Positions 1 to 5,894 of a stretch of 50,870 bases of DNA are shown piece by piece. The notes under the pieces were generated by a model, which searched no databases, was not told the DNA's origin, and was given only the letters and a program-made list of their open reading frames with translations. The DNA comes from a virus, in IMG/VR virus record IMGVR_UViG_3300036860_000231, positions 1 to 50,870 of that record. One strand, given 5' to 3'. The stretch's first letter is position 1. Every line of letters begins with the position of its first letter. The position numbers were made by a program, and so were the translations under genes.

Positions 1-92
1 GTTGGCCGCTCGTAATGCACGGGGCCAAGGCCAAACGGTGCTGGATCCCTGGCGACTTGGCCGCCGCCGGCGCAGCGGACGTTGGCGCTCAT
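1..92 (-). CDS. Zinc-ribbon small protein, 5' part (truncated by window start)
   Basis: This is the first 30 codons of the same gene seen complete at 50437-50724. The window start cuts it. The ATG overlaps the stop of the upstream small membrane gene (ATGA), as is usual in this operon. This segment is identical to the right-end copy. Confidence 0.75.
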   Translation of the reverse strand, partial: MSANVRCAGGGQVARDPAPFGLGPVHYERP

Positions 93-214
93 CGGCGGGC
101 CTTGCGGTAGGTAGTGACCCACCGGCGGCGGCGTGCGCGCCGGATGGCGAGCCGGACCGCCACGGCCGGGGTGGCAAGGATCGTCAGGAGCAGGACGGCG
201 GCGGCCACCCTCAT
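89..214 (-). CDS. Small membrane protein, 41 aa (left copy)
   Basis: A hydrophobic N-terminal segment (residues about 3-24) is followed by a very basic tail containing RRARRRRW, which suggests a one-pass membrane peptide with a cytoplasmic basic end. It overlaps the genes on both sides by ATGA, so it should be translationally coupled. The right-end copy (50721-50846) differs by 8 bases: five third-position and three first-position changes, and no second-position changes. The resulting replacements are A17P, L22V and I24V. That pattern supports a real, selected coding sequence. I do not recognise a family. Confidence 0.6.
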   Translation of the reverse strand: MRVAAAVLLLTILATPAVAVRLAIRRARRRRWVTTYRKARR

Positions 215-630
215 GGCCCTCTCCCCCCACCCGGGTCGTCCTGGCCTTGGTCCCGGATCCGCTTCTCTACATCGCGGGCGGCGTCCCGGCGTTCCTGGGC
301 TTCCTCCCGCAGGTTGCGGTCCCGTTCTTCCTGGTCGCGCAGATAGTTGGCGTTCTGCCGTTCGTAGTCCTCACGGGCGCGGCGCCAGTCGCTGTCGGAC
401 CAGGCGTGCCGCTCGGTCTGCCCACCCTTACCGGGCCGGCCGTGGCGGCCGTGGCCGCCCTGGCGGGGCGCGGCCCGGGTGGGCTCCTCGACGGTGTCCT
501 CGACCTTCTTGCCCCATGACCAGCGGCCGGGGTCCTTGTCGAGGCTGCGGTCGGTCTCGGCGTCCAACGCCCGTTTTGACTCGTCGGGGTCGCCGCTCTT
601 CCACGCGTCCCACCAGGACCACGAGCCCAT
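211..630 (-). CDS. Charged coiled-coil-like protein, unknown function
   Basis: 139 aa. The N-terminus is Trp-rich (GSWSWWDAW), the middle is rich in Gly, His and Arg (residues about 55-75), and the C-terminal half is a strongly charged helix with Arg/Glu/Asp repeats and few hydrophobics. It looks like a long single helix or coiled coil, then an acidic/Gly tail. The ATG at 630 is chosen because it overlaps the preceding stop (TGATG). The last codons overlap the next gene by ATGA. No family recognised. Confidence 0.65.
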   Translation of the reverse strand: MGSWSWWDAWKSGDPDESKRALDAETDRSLDKDPGRWSWGKKVEDTVEEPTRAAPRQGGHGRHGRPGKGGQTERHAWSDSDWRRAREDYERQNANYLRDQEERDRNLREEAQERRDAARDVEKRIRDQGQDDPGGGRGP

Positions 631-878
631 CAGGCCCACCGGCCTTTGGTTGGCAGGTCCGAATGGGGCAGGTCCGCGGTGGTGAGCCGGGGCCACCGCT
701 CGCCATCGTCCAGCGCCCGGCCGGCCCGCCAGTTCGACGACCGCATGAGCGACGCCTCAGCCTCGTTGACGAGCGCGGCACGGTACTGGTCGCCGGTGCG
801 GCGGTCCTGGCCGGGTTTCGGCTTGCGGATGCGGACACCGCTCGCGCGGGTCTCCAAGCTCGGCCGCGGCGCGGTCAT
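630..878 (-). CDS. Small basic hypothetical protein
   Basis: 82 aa, basic in its first half (SGVRIRKPKPGQDRR), with a conserved-looking middle that could be helical. It starts at an ATG that overlaps the TGA of the preceding frame (ATGA) and ends one base into the next gene. No signal peptide, membrane segment or known motif is visible. Position in a chain of coupled small early genes is the only functional clue. Confidence 0.6.
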   Translation of the reverse strand: MTAPRPSLETRASGVRIRKPKPGQDRRTGDQYRAALVNEAEASLMRSSNWRAGRALDDGERWPRLTTADLPHSDLPTKGRWA

Positions 879-2299
879 AGCACACCCCCGACGACCTGCA
901 CGTTGGTGATCCGCTTGCGGGTCCACAGGTCGGTGTCGACCAGGATCAGCCAGAACCGGGACGGCTGGGGGTCCGGGTCAGGCGACGAGCTTGGCGGCCT
1001 TGTGGCGGGAAGTTTCGGCGTGCTGGGACACGTCGGCGAACACGCCGCCGCAGACGAGGCAGTCACTGAGCTGGATGTCGTAGTCGCCGTATTCGAAGGT
1101 GTCGCCGGTTTTCTTGTCGACCCCGGCGTGGGCGGGGACGTGGACGGTTGCCATGTGCGGTTCCTCTCTACGGGCTCGGATAGGGGGCCCGGGGGGGCCG
1201 CGGGACCGGGACCGTCGGGAGCTGTCGCCGCCATGCAGCTCGAACCAACGGTGACGCGCAGGTGCGCGTCGGGGGACGCGGCCGCCCTGGGGGTCATGGT
1301 CATGTGGTCGTTAGGGTTCGGCACCCAGGGGTCGGGCTCGCCCGGGACGGGCGGCTCACCGGGCGGCGACCAGGGATCGTCCGGCTGGTCGCCGTTCGGG
1401 CCGACGTGGGAGACCGGGGCGGGCTCGCATCCCCGACCGGGAGCGTGGGATGCAAGCACGCTGCGACCGGCGGGTGGCTGTCCCCAGCTGGAGCCCGCCC
1501 CGGGGATCACGCGGACCTCCTCGGCGGCAGCAGTAAGCTGATTGACGGTGCGGGGCGAGAACTCACGGGTCGCGAGATGGCGCTCGGCTACCTCAGCAAG
1601 CGGGAGGAAGAACGCCCACCGTTCCGGGATCGTGAACTCCCGGATCTTGGCAACTTTCGCCTTGGTGTCGGCAACGCTCCAGCTTTCCTTGACGAGATGC
1701 GCAGCCAGTGGCAGCCATGTCTCGCGCGGAGCGCCATGAACCTCGGCTAGGTGGGTGGACCGACCGAACAGTGAGCCGTCCGGAAAATCATGAGTTGATT
1801 CATGGTTTTCGTCTGCTGCAATATCTCTCAGCACAGTCCAAGTCTCGGCAGCCTGCCGGAGCTTACTGAGGCCACCTTGGTTCCGTCCAATGCTTCGCGC
1901 GTATTCGCTGAGTCCGCCATTCAGCCCGCGGCCATGGTCACCGAGAGCGACCCAGCGGAAGACATGGAGACCGATTTCCAGCGGGTCGAGTTCGGATTGC
2001 TCATTGGAGGTAACGAGGGCGAGATAGGCGGCCTCATCGTCCAACTCCCGAACCCAGCATGGCACCTCGGTAACGCCGGCTCGCCAGGCGGCCTCTGCGC
2101 GGTGGTGGCCAGCGATGATCTGATAGGGCCGATCACCTTCGACGGGCCGGACAAGCAGGGCATGCTCGGGGGGGAAGAGGCCTGCGTCACGGATGCGGGC
2201 GGCGATCCGGTCGATGACATCCTCGCGTCGCGTTATCCGGGGGTTGTCCGGATGCGGCGCGAGATCGCCCACGGGGAGCAGAACCGGCGCGTCGCTCAC
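875..2299 (-). CDS. ParB-like (ParBc domain) protein; C-terminus uncertain
   Basis: The first 130 residues form a ParBc fold: a hydrophobic start (LLPVGDLAPHPDNPR), an RPYQIIAGHHRAEAAWRAG segment equivalent to the GERR/GHHR box, and then a helical region resembling a ParB HTH (residues about 130-190). The GTG at 2299 overlaps the stop of the upstream XRE gene (GTGA). ParBc proteins bind or cut nucleic acid, or hydrolyse CTP; which applies here cannot be told. The frame stays open to 875, but after about 1200 the composition turns Ser/Thr/Pro-rich and a good zinc-finger gene lies inside in another frame. A +1 shift near the G7 run at 1191-1197 would instead end it at the TAG at 1168-1170. Confidence 0.7.
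   Translation of the reverse strand: MSDAPVLLPVGDLAPHPDNPRITRREDVIDRIAARIRDAGLFPPEHALLVRPVEGDRPYQIIAGHHRAEAAWRAGVTEVPCWVRELDDEAAYLALVTSNEQSELDPLEIGLHVFRWVALGDHGRGLNGGLSEYARSIGRNQGGLSKLRQAAETWTVLRDIAADENHESTHDFPDGSLFGRSTHLAEVHGAPRETWLPLAAHLVKESWSVADTKAKVAKIREFTIPERWAFFLPLAEVAERHLATREFSPRTVNQLTAAAEEVRVIPGAGSSWGQPPAGRSVLASHAPGRGCEPAPVSHVGPNGDQPDDPWSPPGEPPVPGEPDPWVPNPNDHMTMTPRAAASPDAHLRVTVGSSCMAATAPDGPGPAAPPGPLSEPVERNRTWQPSTSPPTPGSTRKPATPSNTATTTSSSVTASSAAACSPTCPSTPKLPATRPPSSSPDPDPQPSRFWLILVDTDLWTRKRITNVQVVGGVL
978..1154 (-). CDS. C2H2-like zinc-finger mini-protein
   Basis: 58 aa with a good ribosome-binding site (GAGAGGAA) ending 6 bases before the ATG. Residues about 33-52 hold CLVCGG, then a spaced H-x5-H (QHAETSRH), a compact zinc-finger pattern. 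It is nested in a different frame inside the apparent 3' part of the ParB-like gene. Its own start signals and protein-like composition make it the more believable product of this stretch. Likely a small nucleic-acid or protein adaptor. Confidence 0.7.
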   Translation of the reverse strand: MATVHVPAHAGVDKKTGDTFEYGDYDIQLSDCLVCGGVFADVSQHAETSRHKAAKLVA

Positions 2300-2520
2300 G
2301 AGGCCACCGGCTCCCCGTCCGGCTCCGGCTCGGTGAGGAGGTCGATGAGCGGCACGCCAAGGACGCGCGCCCAGTTCTTGAGGTCTTCGACGCCGGGGGT
2401 GACATGGCCGTTCTCCCAGCGGTTGAAGGTCCGCTCGGTGACGCCCAGCTCCTCCGCCATCTGCCGCTGGCTCTTGCGCAGCCAGCCGCGTTTGCGGGCA
2501 GCGAGGTCGAGGTTCAGCAC
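2296..2520 (-). CDS. XRE-family HTH regulator (Cro/repressor-like)
   Basis: 74 aa, almost entirely one lambda-repressor-like HTH domain: SQRQMAEELGVTERTFNRWE is the helix-turn-helix, followed by the usual hydrophobic fourth and fifth helices. GTG start at 2520 with AAGGAG five bases upstream. It is transcribed leftward, divergent from the repressor-like gene at 2699, and is coupled (GTGA) to the ParB-like gene. By position and size it is the early switch protein that opens the leftward operon, or an antirepressor partner. Either role is inferred. Confidence 0.85.
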   Translation of the reverse strand: MLNLDLAARKRGWLRKSQRQMAEELGVTERTFNRWENGHVTPGVEDLKNWARVLGVPLIDLLTEPEPDGEPVAS

Positions 2521-2560
2521 TGCGACTCCTTGTCATGCGGTAGGTCGAAGGTGCGGCCAC

Positions 2561-2588
2561 CTTGACACGTCAGATGATATGAGTCAAG
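2561..2588. promoter_or_regulatory. Candidate operator dyad in the divergent switch region
   Basis: CTTGAC and GTCAAG form 6-bp inverted arms around a 16-base centre, upstream of the leftward XRE gene. TTGACT on the minus strand here could also act as a -35. It lies in the 178-bp gap between the divergent regulators and is a plausible binding site for one of them. Confidence 0.4.
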
Positions 2589-2624
2589 ACATGGACCCCT
2601 AGCATGTGAGCGTGATACTGTCCG

Positions 2625-2653
2625 TTGACACGACAGACGGTGTCGTCTAGGGT
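2625..2653 (+). promoter_or_regulatory. Rightward promoter of the repressor-integrase operon
   Basis: TTGACA at 2625-2630 and TAGGGT at 2648-2653, with an exact 17-base spacer. TAGGGT is a common actinobacterial -10. It points into the operon that starts at 2699. The spacer carries a dyad (2630-2646), so binding there would block polymerase. Confidence 0.65.
2630..2646. promoter_or_regulatory. Operator-like dyad between -35 and -10
   Basis: ACGACA-gacgg-TGTCGT is a perfect 6-bp-arm inverted repeat centred in the spacer of the rightward promoter. This placement is typical of autoregulation by a phage repressor. Confidence 0.5.
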
Positions 2654-2698
2654 CTTGTCGCCTAGCACTACGGAACGGGTACTAGAAGGGGGTACGAC

Positions 2699-3151
2699 AT
2701 GGACCTCGAGCGGCTGGCCCAGATGGTCGCCAAGGCCCAAGACGACAAAGGCATCAGCGACTACGCCCTAGAACACGAGATCGGACGGCCCGGCGGCAAG
2801 GCGTTCAACGCCAAGCAGCTCAAACGCTGGAAGGACGGCGAACGCATCCAAGCCATCCCGCGGCCGGTTGTCCTCCGCATCATCGAGATCCTCGACCTAC
2901 CGGCTGATGAGACTGCCGAGCTGGCGGGCGTGTGGCCACCGCGGCGCACTGCCGCGATGCTCCGCGAACTGGACCGGTCCACTAGCGAACTTACCGCTCG
3001 GTACGTCGGACAAACCGCCTTACCAGTGCCCGCCGAACTCCAGGACGCGGCCCTGCTGCGCCGGCTCGGCGTGCCCAACCTCGAGCGGCGCCGCGCCGAG
3101 CGCCGCCGGCGGCCGCGGCTGGTTCCCCAGATGGAGCAGGTGGCCGCATGA
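2699..3151 (+). CDS. Putative phage repressor (HTH), immunity-type
   Basis: 150 aa. Residues about 8-75 resemble an HTH domain with an atypical long turn (DYALEHEIGR, then QLKRWKDGERIQ), and the C-terminal half is Arg-rich. An SD-like AAGGGGG precedes the ATG. First gene of the rightward operon that ends in the integrase, and divergent from the XRE gene; this is the usual place of a lysogeny repressor. Its last ten residues (LVPQMEQVAA) recur in a 15-codon ORF at 3381. No peptidase domain for RecA-dependent cleavage is seen. Confidence 0.6.
   Translation: MDLERLAQMVAKAQDDKGISDYALEHEIGRPGGKAFNAKQLKRWKDGERIQAIPRPVVLRIIEILDLPADETAELAGVWPPRRTAAMLRELDRSTSELTARYVGQTALPVPAELQDAALLRRLGVPNLERRRAERRRRPRLVPQMEQVAA
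3110..3151 (+). repeat. Gene-end repeat, copy A
   Basis: The 3' end and stop of the repressor-like gene. 36 of 42 bases match 3387-3428. It encodes RPRLVPQMEQVAA and the stop. Confidence 0.85.
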
Positions 3152-3384
3152 ACGCTAGTCACTGGTGGACGACGACGGCATTGTGGCTGCTGCTTCTGCT
3201 GGGTCTGTGCTTCTGGCTGCTCGCCGCGTTCATCCTGCCAGTCATCCTGCACGTCGTCATGCTTGGTGGCGGCAAGACGGTTTGGCTGGAGCTATGCATC
3301 ACCGTCGCCTTCGGGACGTGGGGATGCGCCGCCTTCTGGGTCGCCATCCGCCGCCTAATTCGCAGACATGGTGGTGCCCAATGA
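3148..3384 (+). CDS. Small membrane protein in the lysogeny operon
   Basis: 78 aa with two predicted membrane spans (residues about 9-36 and 46-66) and a basic C-terminus (RRLIRRHGG). The ATG overlaps the repressor stop (ATGA), so it should be made with it from the lysogenic promoter. A prophage-expressed membrane protein next to a repressor often changes the host surface or blocks superinfection; that role is inferred from position only. Confidence 0.65.
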   Translation: MNASHWWTTTALWLLLLLGLCFWLLAAFILPVILHVVMLGGGKTVWLELCITVAFGTWGCAAFWVAIRRLIRRHGGAQ

Positions 3385-3428
3385 CTCGGCTGCGGCTGGT
3401 CCCCCAGGTCGAGCGGGTGGCAGCATGA
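3381..3428 (+). CDS. 15-codon coupled mini-ORF copying the repressor tail
   Basis: It encodes MTRLRLVPQVERVAA. It overlaps the upstream stop by ATGA and the downstream ATG by ATGA, so it is fully embedded in the translational chain. The sequence is an 86% copy of the end of the repressor-like gene. It may be a leftover of a gene swap that now only keeps ribosomes coupled. Confidence 0.5.
   Translation: MTRLRLVPQVERVAA
3387..3428 (+). repeat. Gene-end repeat, copy B
   Basis: Imperfect direct copy of 3110-3151 (6 mismatches in 42), including the stop codon and the A of the overlapping start. Confidence 0.85.
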
Positions 3429-3628
3429 GCCGGACGCTGCGGCTGCCCTGCGCCGGATGCGGCAAGGAATACGACCGCGCCGACATGCTCGAGGCCTACA
3501 TCCCTGAGCAGGTCGTCACCATGACCGGAATCAAGGAGCCATTCAGTTTCGTGCCGATGCGGCTGGACTGGGTTGGTCCCTGTTGTGCCGAGTTGGCCAA
3601 CCAGTGGCAGCCGGGTGATGCCTGGTGA
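3425..3628 (+). CDS. Small zinc-ribbon-like protein
   Basis: 67 aa, with CAGCGKEYDRADM near the N-terminus and a CC pair near the C-terminus (GPCCAELANQW), together enough to bind one zinc. Coupled on both sides (ATGA upstream, GTGA into the integrase). Unknown function; possibly a small DNA-binding cofactor of the integrase, which is speculation from adjacency. Confidence 0.65.
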   Translation: MSRTLRLPCAGCGKEYDRADMLEAYIPEQVVTMTGIKEPFSFVPMRLDWVGPCCAELANQWQPGDAW

Positions 3629-4623
3629 GTATCGCCCTACCTACAGCAACGACCGCACCGATATCCGCTGTTTGCGACTTGGAGCGGTCTGTCCCCTTGG
3701 GCCAGGATGCGACGCCCGGCGCCCTGGCACCAGCCGGTCAGTTTCGCACCAAGGGGGGACCTTTGCCATCCACCGCCGCATGGGAACGGTATGTGCTGCT
3801 GCTACGACGCCGTCGCCGCAGCCAGGAAACCATCGACCTGTACCGGGTCGTCCTCAGAGAACTGTGGGCGTTCCTGGCCGACCAGCACCATGACTGGCGG
3901 CAGGTGACCCCGGAACTGGTGGACGCCTGGCTGGACAGCCAAGTCCGGGCGGCGTGGACCCGCAACACCTACGGCCGCGTCGTCCGCCGCTTCTACGCCT
4001 GCGCCGTCAGTCGCGGCTGGCTGGACGGTCCCAACCCACTCGAGGACTGGACCCCACCCCCAGCGCCCCCACCGCGGCCCCGCGCGCTACCGCTGGACGC
4101 CATCGGCGAACTGCTGGCGGTCGTGGACCCGAGGATCCGCATGATGGTCCTCCTGGGCTACTTCCAGGCGCTGCGGGTCGGGGAGATCGTGCGCCTGTCC
4201 GTCGAGGACCTCGCGCTTGGCGCGGACCCGCCGATGATCCGGATCGACGGCAAGGGCGGCAAACAGGTGTGGATGCCGCTGTCCCCGGCGCTGGTCGGCC
4301 CGCTGCGAACCTTCCTGCTGCTCCGCCCGGCACGGGGCCCGCTCATCCCCAACCACCGCGACCCCGACCGGCACCTGCATCCCAAGTATGCGGCCCATCT
4401 GCTGGCCAGCGTGATGCGGCCCGTGGTCGGCGACAGTGGGCATGCGTTGCGGCACACCGCCGCCCGGCAGCTCCGCCGTCAGACCCACGACCCGTTCCTG
4501 GTCCGCGACGCGCTCCGCCATGCGGGCCTGGGATCGTTGGAGTTCTACACGCAGGACCCGGAGACGCTGGCGGCCGCGCTCGGCCTGCTCCCCGACCCGC
4601 TGGGCGACGGTGCCAGCCGGTGA
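3625..4623 (+). CDS. int: Tyrosine recombinase / phage integrase
   Basis: 332 aa. Residues about 50-130 form a SAM-like core-binding domain (TRNTYGRVVRRFYAC), then the catalytic domain. The catalytic set is complete: R184 (QALRVGEI), K213 (GKGGKQVW), H273-x-x-R276 (HALRH), H299 and Y308 (SLEFYTQ). The first 48 residues are a poorly structured extension. GTG start, GTGA-coupled to the previous gene. It would insert the phage into, and with an excisionase remove it from, the host chromosome. I could not identify attP. It converges on the small leftward gene at 4627. Confidence 0.93.
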   Translation: MSIALPTATTAPISAVCDLERSVPLGQDATPGALAPAGQFRTKGGPLPSTAAWERYVLLLRRRRRSQETIDLYRVVLRELWAFLADQHHDWRQVTPELVDAWLDSQVRAAWTRNTYGRVVRRFYACAVSRGWLDGPNPLEDWTPPPAPPPRPRALPLDAIGELLAVVDPRIRMMVLLGYFQALRVGEIVRLSVEDLALGADPPMIRIDGKGGKQVWMPLSPALVGPLRTFLLLRPARGPLIPNHRDPDRHLHPKYAAHLLASVMRPVVGDSGHALRHTAARQLRRQTHDPFLVRDALRHAGLGSLEFYTQDPETLAAALGLLPDPLGDGASR

Positions 4624-4626
4624 GGG

Positions 4627-4812
4627 CTACCACTCAGGATCAAGTCCGGCGGCCTGAAGATGTTTGACCTCGGCCCAGACCTGCTCGAGGTGGTCGGTGA
4701 GCAAGTGGACGTCCATGTCGACGAAGTACCGCTCCGACGATTTCGCGGCGGCCAGGATCTCATCCAGGGTCATTTGGGCCTTGAGCCCGATGGGTGGTGG
4801 CTGATCGTTCAT
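4627..4812 (-). CDS. Small hypothetical protein
   Basis: 61 aa, acidic helical protein (MTLDEILAAAKSSERYFVD, then a second helix). Stop codon only 3 bases from the integrase stop on the other strand, so the two are convergent. It follows the small HTH gene on the same strand with a 16-base gap. No family recognised. Confidence 0.6.
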   Translation of the reverse strand: MNDQPPPIGLKAQMTLDEILAAAKSSERYFVDMDVHLLTDHLEQVWAEVKHLQAAGLDPEW

Positions 4813-4828
4813 GGTCTACTCCTCAGCG

Positions 4829-5029
4829 TCAGGAGGTCGGCGGGTGAGGCTCCTCGACCCGGCGGTAGCGTTCCCAGGCGGACTGCACGGTTACTCCCAG
4901 CGCCCCGGCGATCCGTGTCCACGAATCGCCCTTGGCCCGCGCGATGGCTACGGCCTTGTCCAGGCTGGCTTGGGCCTGGTCGCGCTGCTGGCGGAACTCG
5001 CGGATGTCGTCTAGCTCGAATTCGGGCAT
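4829..5029 (-). CDS. Small HTH (sigma-like) regulator
   Basis: 66 aa. The first half is a charged helix (REFRQQRDQAQASLDKAVA), the second an HTH of the SWTRIAGALGVTVQSAWERY type seen in small actinobacterial DNA-binding proteins. ATG at 5029 with AGGAG 6 bases before it (a GTG one codon upstream is possible). Its upstream region holds the TTGCATCAGG inverted pair, a natural candidate operator for it. Could act as excisionase-like or as a local repressor of the rightward accessory operon. Confidence 0.7.
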   Translation of the reverse strand: MPEFELDDIREFRQQRDQAQASLDKAVAIARAKGDSWTRIAGALGVTVQSAWERYRRVEEPHPPTS

Positions 5030-5039
5030 CACACACTCC

Positions 5040-5076
5040 TTGCATCAGGGGTTCCTGACAGGGTATCCTGATGCAA
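5040..5076 (+). promoter_or_regulatory. TTGCATCAGG inverted repeat with possible rightward promoter
   Basis: TTGCATCAGG (5040-5049) and its exact complement CCTGATGCAA (5067-5076) are separated by 17 bases. TTGCAT (5040-5045) and TATCCT (5064-5069) could be -35 and -10 with an 18-base spacer, pointing to the rightward accessory operon. The left arm touches the ribosome-binding site of the small HTH gene, so a bound dimer could control both directions. Confidence 0.5.
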
Positions 5077-5172
5077 GAGTTTCTGTCCACCTAGCGCCGC
5101 GGCCGGCGCGTATCCCAGGAACAGGCCGCATCGTCCAGCCCCCGACCGCATCCGGAACGGCCGGGAGCAGCT

Positions 5173-5197
5173 GTCGAGATGATCTGATCATCTCGAC
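5173..5197. promoter_or_regulatory. 25-bp near-perfect palindrome (operator candidate)
   Basis: 12-bp arms (GTCGAGATGATC and its complement) around a single T. It lies in the gap of more than 250 bases before the rightward accessory genes. It is too AT-balanced and too compact to be a terminator, and is best read as a protein-binding site. Confidence 0.55.
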
Positions 5198-5231
5198 TCG
5201 AGGTCTCTGTCCACCCACTAGAGTGCACGGC

Positions 5232-5263
5232 CTGCCTGCTCAAGGCAGCGGCCCGGCCGGGCC
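5232..5263. promoter_or_regulatory. GC-rich hairpins in the leader of the accessory operon
   Basis: CTGCCT-gctca-AGGCAG (5232-5248) is followed by the 14-bp palindrome GGCCCGGCCGGGCC (5250-5263), about 40 bases before the first rightward reading frame. Similar dyads precede the next two genes. Confidence 0.5.
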
Positions 5264-5301
5264 ACACCCATAAGCCAATCGCCCGAACTTGGAAGGACCC
5301 C

Positions 5302-5532
5302 ATAGGAGCGGTCGGCAACATCCGCGCAGACTCATTCCCACGCCAGAGCGACCACCTCGGCCAGCGGGTCAAGGTGTGCTTCCAGTACGACACGTCGCGG
5401 ACCTGCAATGGGACCATCGTCCGCGACGATCTCGAAGATCCGTGGCAGATGATCATCCGGCTGGACGACGGCCGTCACGTGCTGGCCACGGAATGCCAGT
5501 ACCAGCTGCTACGTGCACGACCGGCCTACTGA
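5302..5532 (+). CDS. Small beta-rich protein, apparent ATA start
   Basis: 76 aa. The protein-like core runs LGQRVKVCFQYDTSR, then GTIVRDDLEDPWQ, then IIRLDDGRHVLATECQ, a short beta-barrel-like pattern. No ATG, GTG or TTG precedes the core in frame. ATA at 5302 follows GGAAGG with five bases between, exactly where a start is expected. Starting at the internal GTG (VCFQYD) would cut into the fold. Either ATA is used, or one base differs from the true sequence. Confidence 0.5.
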   Translation: MGAVGNIRADSFPRQSDHLGQRVKVCFQYDTSRTCNGTIVRDDLEDPWQMIIRLDDGRHVLATECQYQLLRARPAY

Positions 5533-5540
5533 AGATTGGC

Positions 5541-5554
5541 GCCCCGGCCGGGGC
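5541..5554. promoter_or_regulatory. 14-bp GC palindrome before the next gene
   Basis: GCCCCGGCCGGGGC sits between the stop at 5532 and the ribosome-binding site of the gene at 5574. Possible mRNA hairpin or processing element. Confidence 0.45.
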
Positions 5555-5573
5555 AACACCCAAGGAGACTGTT

Positions 5574-5858
5574 ATGCGATGGAACGACCAAGAACTGACC
5601 ACCTATGGCCAGATCCTGGATGCGGTGACCGATATCCTCCACAACGGCACCCGTGAGCAGGCGCACGAGTTCATGGCCGCCTACCGCGCCGAGACACCGC
5701 ACGCCGCCACGAACATCGGCTACCTCGCCGGGTACTGCTCGACGGCGACCGCCACGAAGATCTTCGACTGGTTTGAGTGCGCCCATCCGATCTTCGGTAC
5801 GCATGTTCCGACCCCGGATGAGGCGTTCCATGCGGGGCAGCAGTTGGCGCAGTCATGA
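5574..5858 (+). CDS. Hypothetical protein of the accessory operon
   Basis: 94 aa, acidic, rich in aromatic residues and His (NIGYLAGYCS, KIFDWFECAHPIFG). Good AAGGAG six bases before the ATG. Sits between two GC dyads. No signal peptide, membrane span or known motif. The same strand and spacing as its neighbours suggest one transcript that ends at the 6245 hairpin. Confidence 0.7.
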   Translation: MRWNDQELTTYGQILDAVTDILHNGTREQAHEFMAAYRAETPHAATNIGYLAGYCSTATATKIFDWFECAHPIFGTHVPTPDEAFHAGQQLAQS

Positions 5859-5878
5859 GTGACCCCGGCTGGGGTCAC
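5859..5878. promoter_or_regulatory. GC hairpin before the last accessory gene
   Basis: GTGACCCC-ggct-GGGGTCAC, 8-bp perfect arms with a 4-base loop, starting right after the stop at 5858 and ending 7 bases before GGAGGAA of the next gene. No U-run follows, so it is more likely an mRNA stability or translation element than a terminator. Confidence 0.5.
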
Positions 5879-5894
5879 AACCTCGGAGGAACCC

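Larger units (their letters stand above)
1..238. repeat. Left copy of 238-bp terminal direct repeat
   Basis: This segment recurs at 50633-50870 with 230 of 238 bases identical. All 8 differences lie between 128 and 166, and the flanks match exactly. The repeat means the window closes on itself: either a circular contig overlap or a terminally redundant phage genome of about 50,632 bp. Confidence 0.95.

Noticed and set aside
4624-5300. Phage attachment site or tRNA near the integrase
   Set aside because: No tRNA-like cloverleaf or tRNA 3' end could be recognised, and a repeat core cannot be identified without the host sequence. The dyads found fit operators better.
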